Shown here piece by piece: positions 41,706 to 50,190 of a DNA stretch of 64,000 bases. The notes under the pieces were generated by a model, which was given only the letters and a program-made list of their open reading frames with translations, did not search any database and was not told where the DNA came from. The first letter of the stretch is position 1, and each line of letters begins with the position of its first letter. The position numbers were made by a program, and so were the translations under genes. Origin of the DNA: Candidatus Contubernalis alkalaceticus (GTDB taxonomy: Bacteria; Bacillota; Dethiobacteria; SKNC01); contig NZ_CP054699.1 in the NCBI RefSeq assembly GCF_022558445.1, forward strand, positions 1,992,001 to 2,056,000, in the 5' to 3' direction.

Positions 41706-42159
41706 TGGATCCCTCCAGCAGCTTTTCTATTTTTCTTCTGTTGAGCTTGCCAAAATACTTCCCATCATAAACTAAAAGTGGGCCCAGGGCACAGGTACCC
41801 AAACAGTTTACAGTTTCTACGGTATATTTTCCATCCTCCGTGGTGTCCCCGGGTTTTATATTCAGTTTTTGAGTAACATTTTCCAACATTCTGGGGGCTC
41901 CCCTTACATGGCAGGCAGTTCCCATACAGACCTGAATTTCATGCTCTCCTCTGGGTGTCAGCCTAAAAGACTTATAAAAAGTAGCCAGACTGAAAAGTTT
42001 ACTCAAAGGAACTTCCATTTCTTCCGATACACGTTTTAAGGCTTCTTCCGATAAATATCTATATTCAGTACTGATATCCTGAAGAAGGGCAATTAATCCT
42101 TCCCGATCCTTCCTATATTTATTGATAATTTTATCAATTGCAAACAAATCTACCGTCAT
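41689..42159 (-). CDS. NuoE/HndA-like [2Fe-2S] subunit
   Basis: A 156-residue thioredoxin-fold protein with four conserved cysteines: CMGTAC (about 98-103) and CLGTC (about 134-138). An N-terminal helical bundle (IDKIINKYRKDREGLIALLQ) precedes it. NuoE-type subunits pair with NuoF to form the NADH module. The ribosome site is weak (25 bases after the CooF-like gene), so coupling to the upstream gene is likely. Confidence 0.92.
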   Translation of the reverse strand: MTVDLFAIDKIINKYRKDREGLIALLQDISTEYRYLSEEALKRVSEEMEVPLSKLFSLATFYKSFRLTPRGEHEIQVCMGTACHVRGAPRMLENVTQKLNIKPGDTTEDGKYTVETVNCLGTCALGPLLVYDGKYFGKLNRRKIEKLLEGSNDEVE

Positions 42160-42184
42160 AATGCCAATGGTAAAATTTTTAAAG

Positions 42185-42691
42185 TTAACTGCCCTTTAAA
42201 AATTCTACCATAAATTCCCTCCTTTTCTCTTTGGTCAGCTGTTCCACCGAAGTATACTGCAAGGCAAAAGTAGGACAGCTGTAAACACAGGCGGGAATCT
42301 GTCCTTTGGAGGTTCGTTCCATACAAAGATCGCATTTTAAAATGGCTTTATGGTCTAAGGATAAGGTAACGGCTCCAAAAGGACAAACCAAAATACAAGA
42401 TTTACAGCCAATACATAACTCAGAATCAATTAATACTGCTTCATCTGCATCTGCTTTAGTAATGGCTTTGGTGGGACAAACATTTAAACAGGGAGGCTCT
42501 TGGCAGTGACGACACTGCAGGGGAAGGTTTCTACCGTCATAGGATTCAACAATTATTCGGCTTTGGGGAAGAGGTTTTTCAGAAATTGCGGAGAAAAGCT
42601 GTTTTGTTTTTGAATGTTCTACCGCACAGCCAATCTCACAGCTTCTGCATCCCACACATTTTTTTACATCAACCACGATTAATCCTTTCAT
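42185..42691 (-). CDS. cooF: CooF-like four-cluster ferredoxin
   Basis: A 168-residue protein with four cysteine sets for [4Fe-4S] clusters: CVGCRSCEIGC, CRHCQEPPCLNVC, CIGCKSCILVC and CDLCMERTSKGQIPACVYSC. This DMSO-reductase-subunit-B-like pattern is shared by CooF, the electron-transfer partner of CO dehydrogenases. As first gene of the cluster ending in cooS it fits that role. The ATG at 42691 follows AAGGGGTG; a GTG two codons upstream is less likely. Confidence 0.85.
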   Translation of the reverse strand: MKGLIVVDVKKCVGCRSCEIGCAVEHSKTKQLFSAISEKPLPQSRIIVESYDGRNLPLQCRHCQEPPCLNVCPTKAITKADADEAVLIDSELCIGCKSCILVCPFGAVTLSLDHKAILKCDLCMERTSKGQIPACVYSCPTFALQYTSVEQLTKEKRREFMVEFLKGS

Positions 42692-42853
42692 TTTCACACC
42701 CCTTTCATAAAAAAATATACTTTGTTTTGGGCAGCATATTTAACAGCAGCATATTAAGAGGGTTAGATATGGTTATATAAGGTTTTATATTATGTATTAA
42801 AGTACGTTTACTTTCTGTATTCGATGGCTGTAAAAATAATTCCTTCTCTTAAA

Positions 42854-42877
42854 ATGTGTTATTCTTTTAACACATTC
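42854..42877. promoter_or_regulatory. Palindromic operator candidate (CRP/FNR- or Rex-like)
   Basis: AATGTGTTA-TTCTTT-TAACACATT: nine-base perfect arms and a six-base spacer. It lies about 165 bases before the cooF-like start and 65 bases before the pckA -35. The shape fits CRP/FNR-superfamily sites (TGT-N-ACA) and partly Rex sites (GTTA...TAAC). Confidence 0.55.
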
Positions 42878-42941
42878 GTCCACGATTTTTTAAAAATTTC
42901 TAAAAAATAGTAATCTAATAATTGTATCAGTTTCCAAAATG

Positions 42942-42970
42942 TTTACAGTAAGTAAAAGTCCAATTATTAT
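42942..42970 (+). promoter_or_regulatory. Promoter for pckA
   Basis: TTTACA (42942-42947) and TATTAT (42965-42970), 17-base spacer, 48 bases before the start codon. Confidence 0.6.
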
Positions 42971-43017
42971 CATAATAAACAATAGAGATATTTATAAACT
43001 ATTGATAGGAGGATCAT

Positions 43018-44601
43018 ATGTCAAATAAACTAGCAGACCAATTAAATCATATAGACGCTCTCACAGTACACCAAAATCTTTCCATACCTAAACTGTTGGA
43101 GGAATCTGTCTGTCGAGGGGAAGGAATTTTAACCTCCAAAGGAGCCTTAAGTGTATCCACCGGCAAATATACTGGAAGGTCACCCCATGATAAATTTACC
43201 GTAGAAGAACCCAATACCCGGGAAAAAATATGGTGGGGGCCGGTAAACCGACCCATTTCTGAAGAAAAATTTGATATACTTCTAAAAGAAATGCTTCAAT
43301 ATCTAAAAGATAAAGAAATTTTTGTCTTTGACGGCTCCGCCTGTGTTGAAGAAAAATACAGCACTCCAATACGGTTTATTAATGAGCACAGTTGGCACAA
43401 CATCTTTGTGCAGCAGTTATTTTTAAAAGACGGCCATAAGGAACAAACCCCTGAGTTTACTATTCTTTCGGCCCCAGGTTTTCAAGCAGATCCTGAAAAA
43501 CATGGCACAAATTCAGAAGCCTTCATCATTTTAAACTTTAATAAAAAGATTGGAATTATTGGAGGGACCCATTATGCTGGTGAAATGAAAAAATCCATTT
43601 TTTCCGTCATGAACTACATGCTCCCTCAAAAAAATGTGCTTTCCATGCACTGTTCAGCTAACATGGGTAAAAACGGCGATACAGCTTTGTTCTTTGGCCT
43701 TTCAGGTACTGGAAAAACTACCTTATCCGCAGACCCTGACAGAAAGTTAATCGGAGATGATCAGCATGGATGGCATGACGGTGGAATCTTTAACATTGAG
43801 GGTGGCTGCTATGCCAAGTGTATAAATCTTTCCAAAGAAACAGAACCCCAAATCTGGGAAGCCATACGCTTTGGAAGTGTTATAGAAAATGTAGTAGTGA
43901 ACGCCTTAAACCGAACTGTTGACTTTGATAACGATGAACTGACAGAAAATACCCGGGGGGGCTTTCCTGTTGACTTTATTCCCGGTGCAGTTATCCCTGG
44001 GATTGGACGTCATCCAGAGGTAATTATATTTTTAACGGCGGATGCCTTTGGAGTACTTCCACCCGCTGCCAAATTAAGTGCTGAACAAGCTATGTACCAT
44101 TTCCTCTCAGGCTATACCAGTAAACTGGCAGGCACAGAGAGAGGCATTAAGGAACCTCAGGCAACCTTTTCTACCTGCTTTGCTGCCCCTTTCTTACCTC
44201 TTCCCCCAAAAATATATGCAGACTTGTTGGGAGAAAAAATTCAAAGGCACAAGTCCAAGGTATATCTAGTTAATACCGGTTGGATTGGAGGCCCCTATGG
44301 AAGAGGGCACAGAATCAGCATTCAAGATACTAGAGCTCTGATTAAGGCCGTTCTAAATGGCAGCATTGAACAGTCGGAATTCCGAGTTGACCCTATATTT
44401 AATTTTCAGGTGCCGGAAGCTTGTCCTGGAATACCTTCAGAAATTTTAAACCCCCGAAATACTTGGGATAACAAAGAAGATTACGATGAGCAGGCAGAAA
44501 ATTTGGCCAGAAGCTTTATAAAAAACTTCCGACATTTTCAAGATCTTTCTCCAGAACTAGCCAAAAGCGGCCCCTTGACCAGAAGTGAAATCCTGCAGTA
44601 G
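43018..44601 (+). CDS. pckA: Phosphoenolpyruvate carboxykinase (ATP)
   Basis: A 527-residue enzyme of the ATP-dependent type: TGRSPHDKF near the N-terminus, the P-loop [14 protein letters not shown] with LIGDDQHGW, and the C-terminal [15 protein letters not shown]. It interconverts oxaloacetate and PEP, either for gluconeogenesis or for anaplerosis in anaerobes. The start follows ATAGGAGG. It diverges from the CO dehydrogenase cluster and converges on the 44605 gene with only 3 bases between stops. Confidence 0.96.
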   Translation: MSNKLADQLNHIDALTVHQNLSIPKLLEESVCRGEGILTSKGALSVSTGKYTGRSPHDKFTVEEPNTREKIWWGPVNRPISEEKFDILLKEMLQYLKDKEIFVFDGSACVEEKYSTPIRFINEHSWHNIFVQQLFLKDGHKEQTPEFTILSAPGFQADPEKHGTNSEAFIILNFNKKIGIIGGTHYAGEMKKSIFSVMNYMLPQKNVLSMHCSANMGKNGDTALFFGLSGTGKTTLSADPDRKLIGDDQHGWHDGGIFNIEGGCYAKCINLSKETEPQIWEAIRFGSVIENVVVNALNRTVDFDNDELTENTRGGFPVDFIPGAVIPGIGRHPEVIIFLTADAFGVLPPAAKLSAEQAMYHFLSGYTSKLAGTERGIKEPQATFSTCFAAPFLPLPPKIYADLLGEKIQRHKSKVYLVNTGWIGGPYGRGHRISIQDTRALIKAVLNGSIEQSEFRVDPIFNFQVPEACPGIPSEILNPRNTWDNKEDYDEQAENLARSFIKNFRHFQDLSPELAKSGPLTRSEILQ

Positions 44602-44604
44602 AAA

Positions 44605-45357
44605 TTACACTTCTTCGGTGAGAATTTCGGAGGTGTCTTGTTCCTCTTGTTCTTGATTGATCAACAGTTCCCTGCGGATGATTTCTGTCTTACCATCAGA
44701 GTCCTCCAGGGAAATTATAAATTCCATCTTATGTAGAAAAGGTTCTTCTGCTGTAACCCAAACATTACAGTTTAACAGAACTTCCTCATATAAGGCCAAA
44801 TGAGGATAATAATTTAGGATAAACTCTTCTTTCTCTTGTGGTGAAGGGCTGTAAATAATGAGCAGGTATTCTTTCTCATTCACTATTTTACTGGTGATCT
44901 TTGCCGGTTCTGTCCACTCCATGATTACCTGCTCTAATATATCTGAGGGACTCTGTATGAAATTTATTAAATCCTCCAATTCAATTTCATTAACCATCTC
45001 CCATTCCCCTTGAAGCGGATTCTTGATAAATAAATTATCGGCAACTTTATACACATCCAGGTTATATTCCCTAAAGTTTCCGATAATTTTATCAGGATTT
45101 ACCACCAATCCAGCAAACTCCAGGTTGTATTCATCGGTTTCTTCTTTTATCATATAAGTATAATTATATGTATTGGTCATATTTAATACCGTATCTGCAA
45201 AAATTCCTCGGGTATCTTTAGAAGAATCATTTAAGTAAACTTCATACAACAGGCCACCGGTAACCAGAGTCAATACCGTAAATAAAAAAATTAAAAAAAC
45301 AAATTCCTTTTTTAAAAAAACCCTGTTTCCATTTACTCTTAATCTTGTCCAATTCAT
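44605..45357 (-). CDS. Membrane-anchored extracytoplasmic protein, unknown function
   Basis: A 250-residue protein with a basic N-terminus and a single transmembrane anchor (about 19-40: FVFLIFLFTVLTLVTGGLLY). The outside part is beta-rich and ends in an acidic tail (QEEQDTSEILTEEV). The pattern of strands, including NYTYMIKEETDEYNLEF and a WEMVNEIELEDLINFI segment, recalls LolA/LppX-like lipoprotein folds, but I cannot assign a family. No neighbours suggest a role. Confidence 0.65.
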   Translation of the reverse strand: MNWTRLRVNGNRVFLKKEFVFLIFLFTVLTLVTGGLLYEVYLNDSSKDTRGIFADTVLNMTNTYNYTYMIKEETDEYNLEFAGLVVNPDKIIGNFREYNLDVYKVADNLFIKNPLQGEWEMVNEIELEDLINFIQSPSDILEQVIMEWTEPAKITSKIVNEKEYLLIIYSPSPQEKEEFILNYYPHLALYEEVLLNCNVWVTAEEPFLHKMEFIISLEDSDGKTEIIRRELLINQEQEEQDTSEILTEEV

Positions 45358-45418
45358 TTTTTTACTCCATCAGCTTTTTTTTATTTCAAATTATGTATAT
45401 TCCAGTAAGTAAATAAAT

Positions 45419-45442
45419 ATAACCACCTTTTAAAGTGGTTAT
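45419..45442 (-). terminator. Terminator of the mtn-deoC operon
   Basis: TAACCAC/GTGGTTA-type stem about 55 bases past the deoC stop, with AT-rich flanks on the minus strand. Confidence 0.55.
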
Positions 45443-45495
45443 TAAATTTCCCAGGAAATACATATATTTACCATGATATTCCTAAAAATCGACAA

Positions 45496-46167
45496 TTATT
45501 TAGAAATTTTCTCATTTTCTTCCTCAATTATACTTATAGAAGAACTTGTCCCCAGCCTTTCAGCTCCGGAATCCAACAACTTTTGCGCAAAAGCCAGGCT
45601 CTTTATTCCCCCTGAAGCTTTGATTTTAATTTTGTCTTTAACTATTTTTTTAAAAGTTAGAACATCTTCTAATAGAGCCCCCCCCTCTGGGACAAAACCA
45701 GTTGAGGTCTTTATGTAAGCAGCCCCACTGTCCATGACAATCCTGCATATCTTTTCTTTTTCTTTTTTAGTTAGAAGTGCTGTTTCCACAATTACCTTTA
45801 CTTCGGCGGGAAACGCAGCCATTACTACTTCTCCAATGTCTTTTCCAACCCGACTGAAATTTCCCTCTTTAAGAGCTCCAATGTCTGCCACCATATCAAT
45901 TTCCTGTGCTCCTTTTTCTACCGCCATTTTTGCCTCAAACGCTTTTACTTCCGAAAATCCAGCCCCCAGGGGAAAACCAACCACCACCGCTATCCTTACC
46001 GGGGTTCCCTTTAACCGGTTAACAGCCAGTTCCACATGTTTAGAGTTTATACAAACAGCAGCAAACCCATATTTTACGGCCTGGTCACAGAGCGTCAGGA
46101 TATCTCCTTGGGTGGCCTGGGGTTTCAATAAGGTATGGTCAATAAATGAAGCTATTCTGAAATCCAT
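45496..46167 (-). CDS. deoC: Deoxyribose-phosphate aldolase
   Basis: A 223-residue class I aldolase. The Schiff-base lysine is in AYIKTSTGF, the second lysine in IKIKASGGIKS, and the start reads IDHTLLKPQAT. It splits 2-deoxyribose 5-phosphate into glyceraldehyde 3-phosphate and acetaldehyde. It follows surE in a salvage operon; acetaldehyde-type products of two aldolases in one operon is notable. ATG 46167 follows AAAGGGGGAT. Confidence 0.95.
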   Translation of the reverse strand: MDFRIASFIDHTLLKPQATQGDILTLCDQAVKYGFAAVCINSKHVELAVNRLKGTPVRIAVVVGFPLGAGFSEVKAFEAKMAVEKGAQEIDMVADIGALKEGNFSRVGKDIGEVVMAAFPAEVKVIVETALLTKKEKEKICRIVMDSGAAYIKTSTGFVPEGGALLEDVLTFKKIVKDKIKIKASGGIKSLAFAQKLLDSGAERLGTSSSISIIEEENEKISK

Positions 46168-46257
46168 CTAATATCCCCCTTTTAGAAAAAACTCTTTTTT
46201 TTACCCTTTAAACCCCTGGTGAAGTTAACTTTGTTCTTGTATTTGAAAAATACCAAC

Positions 46258-47022
46258 CTATAATTTAAAATCCCAGTCTTTCAAAGCACCCATTACTTCA
46301 TAATTAGTAAAATCAAAATGAATGGGAGAAACAGAAATATTGTTGCATCTTATGGCAGACAGGTCCGTATCATTGCATTCGGTTTCCTCAATCACTTCCC
46401 CGGCCATCCAGTAATAGGAGCGTCCTCTGGGATCTACTCTCTCTTCAAACTCGTTATGGTAGCGGGTTACCCCCAGACGGGTAACTACAACACCGGCTAT
46501 TTCCTCCCGGGGAATTCCTGGAACGTTTACATTTAAAAGAGTACCCTTAGGCAGGGCTTTTTTTAGCACTATTTTTGATAGTTGGGCCGCAAACTCCGCT
46601 GCCAGGGTATAATCAGGATTTTCTACCGCCGTTAAAGATACAGCAATAGAAGGCAGGCCACTGATGACTCCCTCCACTGCTGCAGAAACAGTCCCTGAAT
46701 ATAATACATCTGTACCCAGGTTGGCGCCCCGGTTTACACCGGAAATTACTATATCCGGTCTTTCCGGCAATATAGCCTCTACTGCCAATTTAACACAATC
46801 TGAAGGAGTACCGTTCACTGCCCAGGCCGAAAGATTAGGGTTATGGTATAGCTTTACCTTGTCGGCCCTTAGAGGGTTGTGCATGGTAATGGCGTGTCCC
46901 ACCGCACTCCGCTCTCTGTCCGGGGCAACAATATATACAGCAGCAATCTTTTGCATAGCTTTGCTTAACTCTTGTATTCCATCGGCAAAAATACCGTCAT
47001 CATTAGTTAGAAGCACCCTCAC
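46258..47022 (-). CDS. surE: 5'/3'-nucleotidase SurE
   Basis: A 254-residue SurE with the metal site LTNDDG at the N-terminus, SAVGHAIT, GTPSDC and SGVNRGANLGTDVLYSGTV. It dephosphorylates nucleoside monophosphates. The start is GTG 47022 with GGAGGGAT upstream, 20 bases inside the end of mtaD, so the two are coupled. In this operon it may supply nucleosides or dephosphorylate sugar phosphates. Confidence 0.95.
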   Translation of the reverse strand: MRVLLTNDDGIFADGIQELSKAMQKIAAVYIVAPDRERSAVGHAITMHNPLRADKVKLYHNPNLSAWAVNGTPSDCVKLAVEAILPERPDIVISGVNRGANLGTDVLYSGTVSAAVEGVISGLPSIAVSLTAVENPDYTLAAEFAAQLSKIVLKKALPKGTLLNVNVPGIPREEIAGVVVTRLGVTRYHNEFEERVDPRGRSYYWMAGEVIEETECNDTDLSAIRCNNISVSPIHFDFTNYEVMGALKDWDFKL

Positions 47023-48334
47023 ATGGAATCCCTCCAGTCAATATAGAAGCCATTTTCTGTGCATGGTACATAATTTTTTCTTGATCTAAATTTTTTATCT
47101 CTCTGTTTTCCATCACTACTTTACCATCAATAATTACCGTTTCAATATCTGAACTTTGTGCCGCATAAACAATATGGGCTGTAAGGTCATGGAATGGACA
47201 AAGATGAGGCTTTTCAAGGTTTAAAAGAATTAAGTCAGCCTTGTAACCGGTTTTTAACATTCCAATCTCACCCTCACAGAATATGCTTTTGGCTCCTTCT
47301 CGGGTTGCCATTTCCAGAGCTTTACAAGCCGGTAATACTGTAGGGTCACCAGTAACTCCTTTATGAATCAAAGCTGCCAGCCTGACCTCCTCCAGCATAT
47401 CCAGGTTATTATTGCTGGCTGCGCTGTCGGTACCCAAGGAAACAGTCACTCCGGCTTCCAGGAGCTGAATAACAGGAGCTATCCCGCTTCCCAGCTTCAA
47501 ATTGCTTCCCGGGTTATGGACTACAGTAACTTTATTACGGGACAATATTTCTATATCACCGGGACTGAGATGCACGCAGTGAGCAGCTGTCACTGGATAG
47601 TTAAATAAACCTAATTTTTCCATATGTTCTATGGGAGTCATTCCATATAATTGTTTTGACTGTTCCACTTCAAATTTAGTTTCGGCTAAATGTATATGCA
47701 GGGGGAGTTTGTGCTGTTCCGCTTTTTCTATAATTTTTATAAGAAATTCCGGGGGACAGGTGTAGGGAGCATGAGGGCCCAGCATCATTTTTATTCGTCC
47801 GTCAAAGGCATTATGCCAGGAGCCAATCAGTTTTTCTGTTTCTTCCAATCCTACGGCTGCTTTTCTTTCCTCCAATCCTATAAGCCCTCGGGAAAGCACT
47901 GCCCGCATACCGCTTTCGCCCACAGCCTTTGCCATATCATCTAAGAAAAAATACATGTCATTAAAAGTCGTTGTTCCGGACTTAATCATTTCCAAACAGG
48001 ATAGAAGAGTACCCCAATATACATCCTCACCCTGTAATTTATCCTCCGCCGGCCAAATTTTATCTTCAAGCCAAGTCATCAGCGGCAGATCATCGGCAAA
48101 TCCTCGAAACAGAGTCATAGGAGCATGGGTATGGGAATTAATGAATCCCGGAAGACAAACCTTCCCCCGGGCATCAATCACCCGGCTGAAATCCTTTTTG
48201 TCATTTTCGCCATCCCGAACCTCTCCAACATAACTAATAACATCCCCTTCAATTACAATCTCACCAGAATCAATAACTTGGTTTTCCTCATTAAAAGTAT
48301 GTATATGGCAATTGGTGATTTTTATTTTAACCAC
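47003..48334 (-). CDS. mtaD: 5-methylthioadenosine/S-adenosylhomocysteine deaminase
   Basis: A 444-residue amidohydrolase: metal motif FINSHTHAPMTLFRGFADDL, HLAETKFE, AHCVHLSPGDIEIL and LGTDSAASNNNLDM, which is typical of the MtaD/TrzA group acting on MTA, SAH and 5'-deoxyadenosine. It converts MTA to 5'-methylthioinosine. The GTG at 48334 (AGAGGTGG 8 bases upstream) is preferred over a more distant ATG at 48370. Its position between aldolase and surE links it to MTA recycling. Confidence 0.9.
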   Translation of the reverse strand: MVKIKITNCHIHTFNEENQVIDSGEIVIEGDVISYVGEVRDGENDKKDFSRVIDARGKVCLPGFINSHTHAPMTLFRGFADDLPLMTWLEDKIWPAEDKLQGEDVYWGTLLSCLEMIKSGTTTFNDMYFFLDDMAKAVGESGMRAVLSRGLIGLEERKAAVGLEETEKLIGSWHNAFDGRIKMMLGPHAPYTCPPEFLIKIIEKAEQHKLPLHIHLAETKFEVEQSKQLYGMTPIEHMEKLGLFNYPVTAAHCVHLSPGDIEILSRNKVTVVHNPGSNLKLGSGIAPVIQLLEAGVTVSLGTDSAASNNNLDMLEEVRLAALIHKGVTGDPTVLPACKALEMATREGAKSIFCEGEIGMLKTGYKADLILLNLEKPHLCPFHDLTAHIVYAAQSSDIETVIIDGKVVMENREIKNLDQEKIMYHAQKMASILTGGIPCEGASN

Positions 48335-48472
48335 AGTATTTTCCACCTCTTTTTTTAAAAATGCATGCAAAATAATCCCACTGGTTCATTAATAATATTT
48401 TACCATCATTTAGAAGACTTAGGTCTCAACGCTTTTCTCTGCTTGTAGAAAAATGGGTCTCATTATATTTTA

Positions 48473-49117
48473 TTATTTTTGACCATATTGTTCCTTAAAA
48501 TATTTGTGCAGTCTTACGACATGCTGTTCATCAATTACCACCGGTCCACCTAACATATTGGCATAAAGGCTGATAAGTGCGGTTTTCTCAATGACTTTAC
48601 AGATTAACAGCACCTCTTCCAGGGTTTTACCCACGGCCACCAGACCATGATTGGCTATCAAAACTGCAGACCTGTCTTCTAAAGCGTCAACACAATTTAA
48701 AGCCAATACATCAGAACCAGGCATAGCATAATCTGCAACCTTCACACTACCCCCCAACACCTGGGAAAAATCTTCTACTACGGTATTGATTTCTTTTCTG
48801 GCTACAGCAAAAGCAGTAGCATAAATACTGTGTGTATGCATGACCGCATTGACATCATGTCTCCGCTGGTATATTAATCGGTGCATGGGATGTTCTGAAG
48901 AAGGCTTCCATTTACCCTCCTTTACATTTCCATGAAGGTCCATTACTACCATATCCGTGAAATTAAGCTTTTTATAATCCAGGCCGCTGGGAGTTATGAC
49001 CATCCCTTCTTTAGAACGGGCACTGACGTTTCCCCAGGTTTCTACCACCAGATTTTCTTCCAGCATTTTTTTTGCGATTCTGGCAACTTGTTCCTTATTT
49101 TTTTCCGTTTCCAGCAT
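48473..49117 (-). CDS. Class II aldolase (Ald2/FucA-like)
   Basis: A 214-residue zinc aldolase of the AraD/FucA family. TWGNVSAR at the N-terminus, the catalytic acid in SSEHPMHRLIY, zinc ligands in MHTHSIYATAF and ANHGLVAVG are all present. Adjacent mtnA and phosphorylase genes indicate that it splits 5-methylthioribulose 1-phosphate (or 5-deoxyribulose 1-phosphate) to DHAP and an aldehyde, as Ald2 does in the DHAP shunt. It lacks the enolase-phosphatase and dioxygenase partners of the aerobic MtnB dehydratase route. Substrate is inferred from context. Confidence 0.85.
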   Translation of the reverse strand: MLETEKNKEQVARIAKKMLEENLVVETWGNVSARSKEGMVITPSGLDYKKLNFTDMVVMDLHGNVKEGKWKPSSEHPMHRLIYQRRHDVNAVMHTHSIYATAFAVARKEINTVVEDFSQVLGGSVKVADYAMPGSDVLALNCVDALEDRSAVLIANHGLVAVGKTLEEVLLICKVIEKTALISLYANMLGGPVVIDEQHVVRLHKYFKEQYGQK

Positions 49118-49129
49118 TAAACCCGACTC

Positions 49130-50176
49130 CTAACTTTTCATTTTATTAAAAAAAGTACTTATATTGTTCTCCCGGGGATTTTCAATAACCCCCTTTTCCG
49201 TAATAATGGCACTGATTAAACCAGCTGGAGTTACATCAAAGGAGGGATTAAAAACATGGCATCCATCAGGGGAAATCCTTTGATTAAAAATATGAGTTAC
49301 CTCCCGGCAGTCTCTCTCTTCTATAGGAATCTCTTCCCCTGTTTTTATATTTAAATCAAAGGTGGAGAAAGGTGCAGCAACATAAAAAGGTACCCCATGG
49401 TATTTGGCCAACACCGCCAGACTATAGGTGCCGATTTTATTAGCTGTGTCTCCATTAAGAGCAATCCTGTCTGCCCCTACCACCACCAGATCAATATTAC
49501 CCTTTTGCATGAGCATTCCGGCCATATTATCTGTAATCAGAGTATAAGGTATTTCTTCCTGTTCCAATTCCCAGGCGGTTAATCGGGCTCCTTGTAAAAC
49601 AGGCCGGGTCTCATCCACATAGACGTGAATTTCTTTCTCCTGCTCCACTGCCTTCCGCACAATTCCCAGAGCGGTTCCATATCCTGCTGTGGCCAGAGCC
49701 CCGGCATTACAATGGGTTAAGATAAAAGCACCTTTTGAAACCAGGGAAGCACCGAATTGTCCAATTTTTTTGTTAATTTCAATATCTTCATGGTAAATAG
49801 TAAGGGCTTCTTCCTCCAGACCTTTAATTATATCCCCTGTATTTTTCTCTTTTAAACTTTCAAATTCTTTTAACATACGACTTACTGCCCAGGATAAATT
49901 TACTGCTGTTGGCCTTGCCTTGAGCATAGCCAATGCTTTTTTTCTAAATAAAGTTTCAAATTTATTTCCGGAAAAATCCCGAAGTTCCCGAGCCCCCAGA
50001 ACCATACCAAAGGCAGCCGCAGCCCCAATAGCTGGAGCTCCACGGATGGCCAAATTGTAAATATGTTCTTCTACCTCACGGCAGGTTGTACAAAAAATAT
50101 AATCCATAGAAAGAGGAATATTCCTCTGGTCCAGTATCTTTAATTTATTTCCCTGCCAAATCATGGGACTAATCAT
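49130..50176 (-). CDS. mtnA: Methylthioribose-1-phosphate isomerase
   Basis: A 348-residue protein of the eIF2B-like family with the MtnA motifs RGAPAIGAAAAFGM, LTHCNAGALATAGYGTALG (catalytic Cys) and VVGADRIALNGDTANKIGT (catalytic Asp). It converts methylthioribose 1-phosphate to methylthioribulose 1-phosphate; it may also act on 5-deoxyribose 1-phosphate. It lies 14 bases after the phosphorylase and 12 before the aldolase. Confidence 0.95.
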   Translation of the reverse strand: MISPMIWQGNKLKILDQRNIPLSMDYIFCTTCREVEEHIYNLAIRGAPAIGAAAAFGMVLGARELRDFSGNKFETLFRKKALAMLKARPTAVNLSWAVSRMLKEFESLKEKNTGDIIKGLEEEALTIYHEDIEINKKIGQFGASLVSKGAFILTHCNAGALATAGYGTALGIVRKAVEQEKEIHVYVDETRPVLQGARLTAWELEQEEIPYTLITDNMAGMLMQKGNIDLVVVGADRIALNGDTANKIGTYSLAVLAKYHGVPFYVAAPFSTFDLNIKTGEEIPIEERDCREVTHIFNQRISPDGCHVFNPSFDVTPAGLISAIITEKGVIENPRENNISTFFNKMKS

Positions 50177-50190
50177 ATTTTTTCCAATCC

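Larger units (their letters stand above)
42698..43017. other. Divergent intergenic region between cooF-like and pckA
   Basis: About 320 bases without a gene. It holds a palindromic operator candidate at 42854-42877 and the pckA promoter at 42942-42970. The cooF-side promoter cannot be fixed with confidence. Confidence 0.6.

Noticed and set aside
37106..42691. Electron-bifurcating [FeFe] hydrogenase operon
   Set aside because: No H-cluster domain is encoded; the catalytic subunit is CooS.
48335..48472. Hidden gene between mtaD and the class II aldolase
   Set aside because: 138 bases, AT-rich, with only short frames; probably a spacer with the mtaD ribosome site.
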